DNA from: Myxococcota bacterium | GTDB lineage: Bacteria; Myxococcota_C; UBA6777 | Assembly (NCBI GenBank): GCA_023150835.1 | Contig: JAKLKB010000035.1 | Span: 1-64,000, forward strand | DNA length: 64,000 nucleotides | Direction: 5' to 3' | Shown here: positions 40,951-49,977 of the stretch, in pieces | Position numbering within the stretch: position 1 is the stretch's first letter | Layout of the letters: each line of letters starts with the position of its first letter | The notes under the pieces: model-generated | The model's database searches: none | What the model saw: only the letters and a program-made list of their open reading frames with translations | What the model was told of the DNA's origin: nothing | Program-made: the position numbers and the translations under genes

Positions 40951-41935
40951 GCCGAAAATGAAAGTCGCGCTCACAGATGCCCGGCAACGCAAGGTAGATA
41001 AACACGCCATAACGCAAACCGTACCCGCAAACCGTCAAACGGTTGAGGTGATAGGTGCGCAAAAGGCTCTGGTATACGGGCAATCCGTACAACATCAACA
41101 GATCGTTTTCAAAGTCTTCTTGGCGTTCTTGATCTTCGGCGAGTTGGAGAAAGTGCTCGACAGTCATGTGGTTCGATTCGTAAAAATCGATCCGCGTGTT
41201 GATCAGGTATTGCATACGCTCCACAGTAATCACTCGCCCGTGTTGGCGGCGGTTTCCGCGTACGCCTGTGATGTTGGTGATGGCCGACCCCATACCAAAC
41301 GCCCGAGTCGGCGGTCGGTCGCGCAGTTCGGGAAAGAAGCTGTGTTGCGCGACTTCGCGTTCGATGTAACTCATGGCGCGACGATAGCTTTCGCCGACGC
41401 TGATGCGTGGGTTTTCCAAAAACAGGTTTTTGAGCAACACGCTTCCAAGTTCAAGGCTCCCAAGGCCCCAAAAGTGGAACCGTTCTTGGTTTAATTCTCC
41501 GCAAGATACTTCGGTGGAGCCTCCGCCTTGGTCGATCAACAAGACAGGTTGGCGCTTTTCGATCTCATGTTGAAAATGAAAAAAAGCCGAAAGCAGCGAA
41601 AGGTACGCCTCTTCTTCTTCTTCGAGGATCGTCATCTGGATGCCCAGCACATCCTTGATCAGATCCAACAAACGCGAGCGGTTTCGGGCTTTGCGAAAGA
41701 CGGCGGTTCCCACCAATACATACTGTTCGACGTCAAAAGGCTCGGCTTCCCGAAGAAACCCTCGCAACACATCCAACGTGCGTTGGATGCCTTCTTCTCG
41801 CAGCTCGCCCTGCTCGTCGAAGTACTCGCCAACTTGTGTGAGTTGTCCAAAGTTTTTCCGAAAGCCCAGATCTGCGTCGTCGCCGATCAATAAGCGGGCT
41901 GCTCTTGTCCCTAGGTCAAAGACCCCGATCCGCAT
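40919..41935 (-). CDS. Ppx/GppA-family phosphatase
   Basis: A 338-residue protein of the actin/HSP70-fold exopolyphosphatase family: GVFDLGTRAARLLIGD at the N-terminus (phosphate-1 loop), EEEEAYLSL with the catalytic Glu, and LLIDQGGGSTEVS (phosphate-2 loop). It lacks the C-terminal HD-like domain of long Ppx proteins and resembles short GppA/Ppx1 types. Family activity: hydrolysis of polyphosphate or guanosine pentaphosphate. Start: ATG at 41935 with AAAGGAG upstream; the longer frame begins 57 nt earlier without a better site. Confidence 0.88.
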   Translation of the reverse strand: MRIGVFDLGTRAARLLIGDDADLGFRKNFGQLTQVGEYFDEQGELREEGIQRTLDVLRGFLREAEPFDVEQYVLVGTAVFRKARNRSRLLDLIKDVLGIQMTILEEEEEAYLSLLSAFFHFQHEIEKRQPVLLIDQGGGSTEVSCGELNQERFHFWGLGSLELGSVLLKNLFLENPRISVGESYRRAMSYIEREVAQHSFFPELRDRPPTRAFGMGSAITNITGVRGNRRQHGRVITVERMQYLINTRIDFYESNHMTVEHFLQLAEDQERQEDFENDLLMLYGLPVYQSLLRTYHLNRLTVCGYGLRYGVFIYLALPGICERDFHFRLTHRDELRAP

Positions 41936-42391
41936 GGGTGACTGCTCCTTTGCGCTACGAGAAGCCAAATCTTGCGAGTGCGAGGGAGACACACCTCCGC
42001 CTCACCTTTCGCGTCGGACACGCAAACACGCGCCCGATCGCGCCCCACAAGCAAGGTTCATCGAAATAGCACAACGTCCCAAGAAAGGGAACCCCAAACG
42101 CAAGGCGTCGTAAAGTTGACAGCGCAAGGCGAGCGTGGCAGCGTCTTGCGTGAAACGTGTTTTCTTTCCTTTTCGGAGCAACGCAGTGGACAAAAAACCC
42201 CGTGATCTGGTCATTTCTCGCGACAGAGTCGTTGGTTTGAAAAACGATGATCTCTTCGCCAACATGGGGTCAAGGGGCGACAGTCTATGGCGGGGTTTGG
42301 GGCCGTGCCCCATCCAACCAACCCACTGCGTCCTCGAACCTTTGTGTCGGTCAAACGGCAGTCGAACATCCTGTTTTGGGAGGCAACGTTG
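41936..42391. other. 456-bp divergent intergenic region
   Basis: It lies between the Ppx/GppA gene (minus) and the FGE-like gene (plus). Its right half is family B repeat copy 2 (42221-42345). The left half shows no terminator, near-consensus promoter or credible small gene. Long frames pass through, but their predicted proteins are unrelated to any family and lack ribosome sites. Confidence 0.6.
42221..42345 (-). repeat. Dispersed repeat family B, copy 2
   Basis: Read on the minus strand it matches copies at 22040 and 55117: GGGGCACGGCCCCAAACCCC start, CATAGACTGTCGCCCCTTGA, CCCCATGTTGGCGAAGAGAT and an end near CAACGACTCTGTCGCG. It is the most diverged of the four copies. It lies just upstream of the FGE-like gene. 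Confidence 0.8.
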
Positions 42392-43201
42392 ATGCAAAAA
42401 CCCCGCGTGAGGCTTTTGGGGCGACGGTGGTTGGGATGGATGGGTTTGGTGTGGTTGGGGGCAGTATGGGGGCTGATGCAACAGGCCGATGGTGCGCCTT
42501 CTCCGTGCCCAAAGGAGATGAGCGAGATCCCTGCGGGGGCCTATATGCGCGGATCTCGGCAAGGTCGGCTCGATGAACAGCCTGTGCGCAAGATCCGCCT
42601 CCGTCGTTTTTGCCTCGATCGCACAGAAGTCAGTATGTCCGCCTATCGAAAGTGCGTACAGTCTGGACGTTGCAGCCCTACAGGAAAACCGCTCAACGAT
42701 TATGCGGCGCTTCGCCCCGCCGTCTATGTGCATTGGCATCAAGCAGAAGCCTATTGCAAGGCCATCGGCAAACGCCTTCCGACAGAAGCCGAGTGGGAAC
42801 GCGCTGCTCGTGCTGATCGTGTGGGGGCTTTGTATCCCCTCGACGGTCGGATATCTTGCGAACGCGCAAACTACGGTGCGCTTCCGACTTACCCTTGCGA
42901 GCGCGGGCACAGCAAAGTCCCCCAACCTGTCACCCGCTACGAAGCTGGACCCTTTGGTTTGCACAATATGGCGGGCAATGTCGCAGAGTGGGTTGCTGAT
43001 TGTTACGTGCCAGATTATTATCGCGAAAGTCCGAGCCAAGATCCTGTGGCACGTTCCTGCTCACAAGATGCTGCGCGTGTGATCCGTGGTGGGTCTTTTT
43101 CTTCGCCCCTTCAAGATCTCCGCATCTCCGCACGAAAAGCTGCATGGGCATACGGGATCTTTTTCGATGTCGGATTCCGCTGCGCGAAAGATCTCCCCTA
43201 G
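42392..43201 (+). CDS. FGE/SUMF-like protein with N-terminal membrane anchor
   Basis: A 269-residue protein. A hydrophobic segment (residues about 11-30) ends near ADGAPS and could be a signal peptide or anchor. Residues about 38-265 are a formylglycine-generating-enzyme domain: EIPAGAYMRGS, CLDRTEVSMSAYRKCV, RLPTEAEWERAARA, NVAEWVADCY, RVIRGGSF and GFRCA. Many members of this family are not sulfatase-activating enzymes but binding or ergothioneine-type enzymes, so the reaction is open. No sulfatase gene is adjacent. Start: ATG with GGGAGG eight bases upstream. Confidence 0.85.
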   Translation: MQKPRVRLLGRRWLGWMGLVWLGAVWGLMQQADGAPSPCPKEMSEIPAGAYMRGSRQGRLDEQPVRKIRLRRFCLDRTEVSMSAYRKCVQSGRCSPTGKPLNDYAALRPAVYVHWHQAEAYCKAIGKRLPTEAEWERAARADRVGALYPLDGRISCERANYGALPTYPCERGHSKVPQPVTRYEAGPFGLHNMAGNVAEWVADCYVPDYYRESPSQDPVARSCSQDAARVIRGGSFSSPLQDLRISARKAAWAYGIFFDVGFRCAKDLP

Positions 43202-43275
43202 ACTTTGCACCTGCTTGTGTTCTCCTTCCCACCAGATCCTCCGCGCTCACTCTTTCCTTTTCGGAGACGTTCTTC

Positions 43276-46266
43276 ATGAGTCAGGATCAAGATCCAAAGG
43301 CCAAGCCTACTTCCCCCCCAAAACAAGACAACAGCGCGATCTCTGCACTTGCGACGCTTGACTTTGGCGATATCTCCAAAGACCTCGACGATCTCTTCGG
43401 CAAGGCGGATGACCCGCTGTTCGGCGGAACCTCCACCCAAGGCTCCTCTCTGTTGGATGATCTCTTCTTCTCTTCCACCAAAAAACAACAACCCCTTCCC
43501 TCCCCCCTCCCTGCTGATCTTTCTCCAACTCCTCCTTCAAAAATCGATGCCTCTAAAGCCACTGATGTTGCGGCCTTTCCGCAAACATCACAAACCGCCG
43601 AAACTTCGGCCTTTCCGCAAACACCACAAATCGCCGAAAATGCGGCTTTTCCGCAGGCATCACAAACCGCCGATACTTCGGCCTTCCCGCAAACACCACA
43701 AACCGCCGATACTTCGGCCTTTCCGCAAACATCACAAACCGCCGAAACTTCGGCTTTTCCGCAGGCATCACAAACCGCCGAAACTTCGGCCTTTCCGCAG
43801 GCATCACAAACCGCCGAAACTTCGGCCTTTCCGCAAACATCACAAACCACCGATACTTCAGCTTTTCCGCAGGCATCACAAACCGCCGAAAATGCGGCCT
43901 TTGTACCTACCTCCGCAATCCCCACAGAGTCCGTCAGCGATACCTTCAAAACAACGGCTGCTGTAGCCTTCACCCCACACGCCAAAGATCCACAGTCCTT
44001 GTTTTTTGAAGACGCCTCGAAAACGACCGATGCGATGGCTTTTGTGGACTTTGCACCGACACTTCAGCCACCGCCTGCGGCTTTTTCCAAGCCCGCGACA
44101 CCGCCACCACCGCCTGTCGCTTTTTCCAAACCCGTGACACCACCGCCTCCGTTTTCAGCGCCGCCATCGTCTCCGTCTTCTTTGTCTGCCATGTTCCCTC
44201 CCCCGTCGTCCGCCGCTTCGATCTTGCCGAACCTACCGCCCAAAGCAGCCGTTGCCTCGCCTACATTCAACTCACCTCCGCCCGCCCTAGAGCCTGTTGC
44301 GGAACCCTCCAAAAAACGCAGCATGGCCCAAACTATTGCTTTTGGCCCCGAAGATCTCGCCTCGTTGCGTTCGATTGCCATCGCTTCGGATACGGCGGCC
44401 CCTGCGCAGAGACTCTTTGAAGAGCAAGATCACGCCGAAACGACGGCTCAGTCGGTGGTTTCTTCGGATAGTTCAGGGACACCGCCCTTTGGAAGCCTCA
44501 CGGGAGGCCACGAAGCGAATGTTTCGATGCCCCCACCTATGCAGATGACGGGAACACCGGCTTTTGGTACACCATCGCCTGTTGAGCCGTCCGAACCGTC
44601 GTCTGCTGTTCGGCCTGAACCATCGCCACCGATGCAAACGGCGGGAACACCGGCTTTTGGTACACCATCGTTTCCCGCTTCATCGGCTGTTCCTCCACCT
44701 GCGCAGATGACGGGAACACCGGCTTTTGGTACACCATCGTTTCCCGCTTCATCGGCTGTTCCTCCACCTGCGCAGATGACGGGAACACCGCCGTTTGGAA
44801 CATTTGTAGGCGAACACGCCCACCGCGAAGCTACTGCCTCTCCTACGCAAACGACGCAATCGCCCGCCTTGGATGCCTCGACATTCTCCACATCGCCCGC
44901 CTTGGATGCCTCGCTTGCTGTGGCCCCAACGACCGCCTCAGAAGTGACCAAAAAGCCCGAACGAGCGATGGCACAGACGTTGATGTTTGGTTTTGATGTC
45001 TCCCAAATCGAAGGGTTCCAAAAAGCCCAAGCTGCGATGACAAACGACAAAGAGGCTTCCAATGAGGCCACGTCGGCCATGCTTGCGATGTCTTCGGATG
45101 CGTCGGACGAAGTGCCTTTCGAGGTGGGCGACTTTGATTCGACGTCTTTTGGGGGGGCTTCTCCTTTTCGGCGAGAACCTTCGGAGGCTACGGATGCTGT
45201 GCTTGCGCCAATTCCGTCAGTTCCAACCTCTTCATTCCAAACACCACCCATGTCTTCTGCAAAACCTGAGATGAACAAGACGATGGCTTTTGGGATCCAG
45301 ATCGGCGACTTGATGGGCAGCGGGTTTCCCGAGTCGACCCTCGAAGATATCCCAATGCAAGCCGTTCAGGCCGCTGTTCGCGAACGTGAGGCCCAGATCG
45401 CCAACCAAGAAGCCGCTGCAAGAGCGGCCTCTTCGGTCCCAAACGCTGTGTCTGTTTCAAGCAGCGATCCTCCGATGCCGCCGCAGCCTGCCGCCGCGCA
45501 TCAAACCATCGCTTTTGGTGCGGAAGAGATCGCCGAAGCCTTCAAAGCGCGAGCAGCGCGCATGAGCGAGCGCGAGGCCCAACAAACCGCCAAGCCTTCG
45601 CAACCACCGCCTGTTATGGAAAAGAAGCCAGCCGCCTCGCAAACCTTGATGTTCGGCGCAGATGACGTCCAAGCCGCCCTTCAACAACGCAATGTTTCGG
45701 AAAAGAAACCAGCCGCGTCACAGACGTTGATGTTTGGTGCAGAAGATGTTCAAGCCGCCCTCCAACAACGCAACGCTCCTGCTCAAAAAGCCGAAGAACG
45801 GCCCGTTTTTGCTGTCACATTGGATCCCAACGCCCCTGCGGCTCGATCTCTCCAAGACGGAGCGCCCATCGACTCGTTCTTTGATGCGCTCTTGCCTGCC
45901 CAAGCCATCGAACAAGCCGTGCAAGAACGCCTTGCTGCCCAACAAGCCGAACAAGCTGCTGCCGCTCGGCCTCCATCGCCCCCACCTCATCCCGGTGTTG
46001 CGGGTCCGATGGGCGGAGGCGCACCCACAAAGCCTGTTCATCCCGGTGTTGCCGGACCGACGGGCGGGGCCGCACCCATGCCTGCACCAGCGCCCAAACC
46101 ATCGGCGCAGAAGCCACCCCCCCAATCCACCATGCCGATGCGTCAACCCTCTGCCGCCCCCTCCGCCCCCACATCGAGCAAGATCCCCTTTGTCTTGGGA
46201 GCGGCGGCTGTGGTGTTGTTGTTGTTGTATGTGTTGGGCTTTGTGTGGCCGGGCTTCTTCAAATAG
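43276..46266 (+). CDS. Low-complexity repeat protein with C-terminal membrane anchor
   Basis: A 996-residue protein of unknown family, rich in Ala, Pro, Ser, Thr and Gln. Residues 100-207 are nine 12-residue units such as AFPQTSQTAETS. Residues around 410-500 hold repeated QMTGTPAFGTP blocks. A short motif recurs six times: MAQTIAFG, MAQTLMFG, NKTMAFG, HQTIAFG and ASQTLMFG twice, each followed by an acidic or amphipathic segment such as ADDVQAALQQRN. One C-terminal transmembrane helix (about 970-990, FVLGAAAVVLLLLYVLGFVW) anchors it with a long cytoplasmic part. The recurring motif could be a docking or phosphorylation site. Start: ATG at 43276 with GGAG upstream. No enzyme domain was seen. 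Confidence 0.75.
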   Translation: MSQDQDPKAKPTSPPKQDNSAISALATLDFGDISKDLDDLFGKADDPLFGGTSTQGSSLLDDLFFSSTKKQQPLPSPLPADLSPTPPSKIDASKATDVAAFPQTSQTAETSAFPQTPQIAENAAFPQASQTADTSAFPQTPQTADTSAFPQTSQTAETSAFPQASQTAETSAFPQASQTAETSAFPQTSQTTDTSAFPQASQTAENAAFVPTSAIPTESVSDTFKTTAAVAFTPHAKDPQSLFFEDASKTTDAMAFVDFAPTLQPPPAAFSKPATPPPPPVAFSKPVTPPPPFSAPPSSPSSLSAMFPPPSSAASILPNLPPKAAVASPTFNSPPPALEPVAEPSKKRSMAQTIAFGPEDLASLRSIAIASDTAAPAQRLFEEQDHAETTAQSVVSSDSSGTPPFGSLTGGHEANVSMPPPMQMTGTPAFGTPSPVEPSEPSSAVRPEPSPPMQTAGTPAFGTPSFPASSAVPPPAQMTGTPAFGTPSFPASSAVPPPAQMTGTPPFGTFVGEHAHREATASPTQTTQSPALDASTFSTSPALDASLAVAPTTASEVTKKPERAMAQTLMFGFDVSQIEGFQKAQAAMTNDKEASNEATSAMLAMSSDASDEVPFEVGDFDSTSFGGASPFRREPSEATDAVLAPIPSVPTSSFQTPPMSSAKPEMNKTMAFGIQIGDLMGSGFPESTLEDIPMQAVQAAVREREAQIANQEAAARAASSVPNAVSVSSSDPPMPPQPAAAHQTIAFGAEEIAEAFKARAARMSEREAQQTAKPSQPPPVMEKKPAASQTLMFGADDVQAALQQRNVSEKKPAASQTLMFGAEDVQAALQQRNAPAQKAEERPVFAVTLDPNAPAARSLQDGAPIDSFFDALLPAQAIEQAVQERLAAQQAEQAAAARPPSPPPHPGVAGPMGGGAPTKPVHPGVAGPTGGAAPMPAPAPKPSAQKPPPQSTMPMRQPSAAPSAPTSSKIPFVLGAAAVVLLLLYVLGFVWPGFFK
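43573..43896 (+). repeat. 36-nt coding repeats
   Basis: Nine units of 36 nt encode AFPQ[TA][SP]Q[TI][AT][ED][TN][SA]. Nucleotide identity between units is high (most differ at two to five positions), so the array is young or kept alike by recombination. Copy-number change would not break the frame. Confidence 0.95.
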
Positions 46267-46277
46267 GGTTGGGATGG

Positions 46278-47738
46278 TTAGGGGGGATCAAGGCGGGTGC
46301 GGTGGGTGATGGGGTCGTCTTCCCAGTCGGGATCGTTGCCGACGAAGTAGTGAGCGGCGTATTGACGGCAGTTGAGGCGGGCGTCCATCTGAGCAAGCAG
46401 CGAAACCATCCCAAAGCCGATGCGGTTCAAAAAGACCGAGTCAGCGGGCATATTGAGCTTAAAGAGGTTGGGGTTTTCGGTGAACATCTTGCGGAAGGTG
46501 GTTTCGGGGCTGTGATCGGCAAAGATGAAGGGTTCATCGATCAGATAAGGCTCGTAGAGATAGCGCATCAGGTCGCGGAATGCCGAAGGATCGAACTTGA
46601 CGCCTTGTTTGAAAAAGCCGATCTGGTAGGCCAATTGTTCCATCTCTTCGTATCGGTCGAGGTAAACAGCGCGACACATCTGAATCCAGAGTTTGCGCCG
46701 ATCGTCGGGGAAATGCCGTGTGCATCCGTAGTCAAGGAAGACCACGCGGCCATCTTCGAGAAATAGGTAGTTTCCCGGGTGTGGATCGCAGTTAAAAAGC
46801 CCGTCAAGGTAAAAGGAACCCAGATAAAAGCGATAGAACAGGCGGGTGACGCGGTCTCTTTCGGTCTCGCTCGGTTGGGTGGCCAGCCACTCGTAAAAGC
46901 CCTTGCCTTGGTAAAAGGTGGTGGTGAGGATGCGGCGGGTTGAATAGGCCTCGTGGACATGGGGGACGACGATCCAAGGGTGTGTTGCAAAGACTTCGGC
47001 AAAGCGGCGTTGATACGCGGCTTCTTTGCGGTAGTCGCATTCATCAAGGAAGCGTTCTTCGAGTTCTTGCATGATGGCCTTGGTATCGGTGCGAAAGAAA
47101 AGCATCTGTTGAAAGAGGCCGAGAAATTGGCCATTACGGAGATCAGCTTGCATGGCGTCTTCGATCCCGGGGTATTGGATCTTGACAGCGACGGGGGTTC
47201 CGTCGTGGAGGGTGGCGCGGTGGACTTGGCCGATGGAGGCGGCTGCAAGGGGCTTTCGTTCGAAGGAAGCGAAGAGGGCTTCGGGATCTTTTCCGAGTTC
47301 GTCGAAGAATTGGTCTTGGATCTGTTCCCAAGGCATGGGGGGAGCGTCGCGTTGGAGGACGGCAAGGGTTTTGCGGGCTTCGGGGGGCAAGACATCGCCG
47401 AGATAACTCAGCATCTGCCCAAGTTTCATCGCGGCTCCGCGCATCTTGGAAAAAGTCTGTACCATTTGAAGTGCAAGGGCTTGTGCGGATTCTTGTTTGC
47501 GTTTTTCGTTTTCTTCGTCCGAAGCGAAGGCGCTTTTGGCTTTGTCGGAGAGCCAACGACTGCTGCTTGAGAGCGCGAATCGCGAGATCTGAAGGGCGCG
47601 TCCAAGGCGGCCTGTGCGCAGCTTTTCGCCTTCGGAATCAAGGGCGGCTTCCAAGGCCGCTCGGGTCTTTTCGTCGCTTTCCTCCAACAAGGGCCGAAGA
47701 TGCTCGGGGATATCTTTGGGAGGGCGTTCTTTGGGCAT
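46278..47738 (-). CDS. ABC1/UbiB-family atypical kinase
   Basis: A 486-residue protein of the UbiB/ADCK family. Diagnostic motifs are present: the KxGQ extension AMKLGQMLSYL, the Ala-rich nucleotide loop PLAAASIGQVHRA, VAVKIQYPG with the ATP-binding Lys, and CDPHPGNYLF with FLDYGC as catalytic and metal motifs. Family members support ubiquinone synthesis or lipid homeostasis through ATPase activity. No ubi genes are adjacent. Start at 47738: ATG with GGAG upstream. It is convergent with the repeat protein gene (12 nt apart) and divergent from the polytopic membrane protein gene. Confidence 0.9.
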   Translation of the reverse strand: MPKERPPKDIPEHLRPLLEESDEKTRAALEAALDSEGEKLRTGRLGRALQISRFALSSSSRWLSDKAKSAFASDEENEKRKQESAQALALQMVQTFSKMRGAAMKLGQMLSYLGDVLPPEARKTLAVLQRDAPPMPWEQIQDQFFDELGKDPEALFASFERKPLAAASIGQVHRATLHDGTPVAVKIQYPGIEDAMQADLRNGQFLGLFQQMLFFRTDTKAIMQELEERFLDECDYRKEAAYQRRFAEVFATHPWIVVPHVHEAYSTRRILTTTFYQGKGFYEWLATQPSETERDRVTRLFYRFYLGSFYLDGLFNCDPHPGNYLFLEDGRVVFLDYGCTRHFPDDRRKLWIQMCRAVYLDRYEEMEQLAYQIGFFKQGVKFDPSAFRDLMRYLYEPYLIDEPFIFADHSPETTFRKMFTENPNLFKLNMPADSVFLNRIGFGMVSLLAQMDARLNCRQYAAHYFVGNDPDWEDDPITHRTRLDPP

Positions 47739-48018
47739 GATCAAGTCTCCATGTCGGTGTGGACGCAATCGATGGGATGAGGCTGATCCCCCACATCGTC
47801 GGTTTTTTGCGTGGAGAAGCAAGGTTTGTTCGGAAAGCAGTGGTTGTGGATCATCTGCGTTGTTGTCAAGCCCCGAGCCGTTTACGCTGTTGTCCAGCCC
47901 CAAATGGATGCTTCGTGCGGAAGGGCGTTTGTGAAGGAGGCACTCGAAGCGGGGGTTGGATCGTGATAGGTTGCGGCTTTTCGCGTGGTGTGTCGGTGTG
48001 GAGGAAGAGGAGGGCAAA

Positions 48019-49902
48019 TTGAGCAAGCAGAAACCGAAGTGGGCGTTTTGGCGCAAAGAGTCTGATCCGAAAAAGACGCCGTCGAAGGCGGCAGAGCAAG
48101 GGGGGCAAGGAGAGTTTTTGGAAGAGACGGTGGATCTGCGTCCAAAGTCAAAAGCAGGGGTGAAGCGCAAGTGGTGGCGGTTTTGGGTCAAAGATGAAGA
48201 TCGCCTCTTGACGGGGAGTTTCCCAGCTTTTCGCGGGGATCAAGAGACGGAGCCGCTGGAGCAGCAGATGACGCAAAAGCTGCCCGCACTACCGCAGGAC
48301 GCGAAGTCTGCGCAGACGATGCCAAAGGCCAAGAAAGCGTTTGATCCAAGCCAGCCGTTTCCGACGCCACCGAAGGCCGATCCAGCCGTCTTGTCGAAGG
48401 TTGAGGCGACAGAGGATCGCTCGGTGGCTGCGCAGGGATCGTCTGCGGACCCTGATGGCTGGTTTGCTTTGGCGTTGTTTTTGTTGATGGCGGCTTACTC
48501 TGTGCCGTTGTGGTTGGCGGGATGGTTGCCGATGGAGGACGCCCCGTTGCGGATGGGGGGGGCGGCGATCTTGCGCTTTTCGGAAGCGGGGACGTGGTTT
48601 GCGAAGCTGTTTGGGATCGAGGTGTTGTTTTATCTCAACGGTGCAACAGAAGGTTTGTTGGCGTTGTTGAGTGCGATCTTGCCTGCGCGGGTGGCGTTGT
48701 TGGTGTTGTTGCAGGGGTATGTGGTGGCGCTGCCGCTGGCGTTGGTGTCGTTGATGTCACGGGCGGGGTTGTCGCGTTGGAATGCGTTGTGGGGGTTCTT
48801 TTTCTTGTATCATGGGGCTTTTTTGTATGGTTCGTTGGGGGCGGTGTTGGCGATGCCGATCTTGTTGTGGGGAGTGGGGGGGATTTATGCTTGGATGGCG
48901 CGGGGTGAAGGCAGCGGTGGGCTGGTGCTTTTTGTGGCCTCTTTTTTGTTGATCCCGTTGGATCTGGGGATGTGGCTGATCTTTGTTGTGTTGGCCTTGA
49001 TGTCGGCCTTTTTGTTGGGGGAGAGTTTTTTTGAGGGGATCAGTCATGTGGTGTTGGTGTTGATCTCGTCGGTGTTTTTGGCTCCTTGTGTGTTGGGGCT
49101 GTTGACAGCAGAAGTGCCGTTGTTGGGGTGGGATCGTGCCTCGGAGTGGTTTACGTTGGCCTCGATGTCGGAGCGTTTGGGATTTTTGCAGCAACAATCT
49201 TTTTTGTTGTTTCCGCCACCGTATGGCGGAGTGGTGGTGGGGGCGTTGGTGCTGTGGCTGTTGGGCGCGGTGTGGGGTGGATTGCGTCGGGGGCAGGAAG
49301 GATGGCGGCGACGGTGGTTTTTTCCGATGCTGACGGTGGGATATGGGGTGCTGTTGGTGTTGGCTCCGAAGGAGATCCGAGGCGTACCGTTGGAGCTTCA
49401 TGCGGGTGTTGCGGTGTTTTTGTTGTTGCTTTCGACGTGGATGTCGTTCAAGCCGTATGGTGTGGGAGCGCTTTTGATCGTGCTGTGTGTGTTGTTGTCT
49501 CTTGGTGGGGCGGTGGTGGTGGCCGAAGCTTTTTGGCGTCATGGCCAAGAAGCCGATGCGGTGGCTTCTTTGGCGCAGCGAGTCCCCGCAAAAAAGCGAT
49601 TGCTGTTGTGGCGGGTGGGAAGCGGTAGCCATCTTTCCGTGTCTTACGCGGCGATCGGTGGTTTGCATATGCTTGAAAACCAAGGTGGGGCGAATCTTCC
49701 GCAGCGTTCGATGCACTGGGGGCCGATCTACCTGCGTCCCAAGCGATCTCTTCCGCACCCTGAGCGATCTTCGTTGCCTTCGCTACAAGGATGGGATTAT
49801 CTGCTCACCCGAGTCCCAGATCCCGAAGTATCCGCAGGGATCAAGCTTGTGTTGATCGAAAAAAAGCAGCGCTTTCGGCTGTATCTTCTGCATCGCAACT
49901 GA
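48019..49902 (+). CDS. Polytopic membrane protein of unknown function
   Basis: A 627-residue protein read from a TTG start (48019) because AGGAGG sits six to eight bases before it; no ATG is well placed. About 140 residues are charged, Pro/Lys-rich and cytoplasmic, then about ten hydrophobic segments run from residue 150 to 530, then a soluble C-terminal part with RVGSGSHLSVSYAAIGGLHM. The layout resembles membrane glycosyltransferases or other polyprenyl-sugar-dependent enzymes, but no catalytic motif (such as an early DE pair) is certain. Codon use is strongly G/T-rich, as expected for Leu/Val-rich membrane segments. Confidence 0.72.
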   Translation: MSKQKPKWAFWRKESDPKKTPSKAAEQGGQGEFLEETVDLRPKSKAGVKRKWWRFWVKDEDRLLTGSFPAFRGDQETEPLEQQMTQKLPALPQDAKSAQTMPKAKKAFDPSQPFPTPPKADPAVLSKVEATEDRSVAAQGSSADPDGWFALALFLLMAAYSVPLWLAGWLPMEDAPLRMGGAAILRFSEAGTWFAKLFGIEVLFYLNGATEGLLALLSAILPARVALLVLLQGYVVALPLALVSLMSRAGLSRWNALWGFFFLYHGAFLYGSLGAVLAMPILLWGVGGIYAWMARGEGSGGLVLFVASFLLIPLDLGMWLIFVVLALMSAFLLGESFFEGISHVVLVLISSVFLAPCVLGLLTAEVPLLGWDRASEWFTLASMSERLGFLQQQSFLLFPPPYGGVVVGALVLWLLGAVWGGLRRGQEGWRRRWFFPMLTVGYGVLLVLAPKEIRGVPLELHAGVAVFLLLLSTWMSFKPYGVGALLIVLCVLLSLGGAVVVAEAFWRHGQEADAVASLAQRVPAKKRLLLWRVGSGSHLSVSYAAIGGLHMLENQGGANLPQRSMHWGPIYLRPKRSLPHPERSSLPSLQGWDYLLTRVPDPEVSAGIKLVLIEKKQRFRLYLLHRN

Positions 49903-49977
49903 TCGCGGTGGTTGGTGAACGAGAGGGGGGGGGCTGTCCGAAAGCGCCATCTCGATCGCAACGGAGCGCGGTGATCG

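Noticed and set aside
47851-47906. Two-copy 33-bp near-repeat upstream of the UbiB and polytopic membrane genes
   Set aside because: Two diverged copies only, no clear function; not called.
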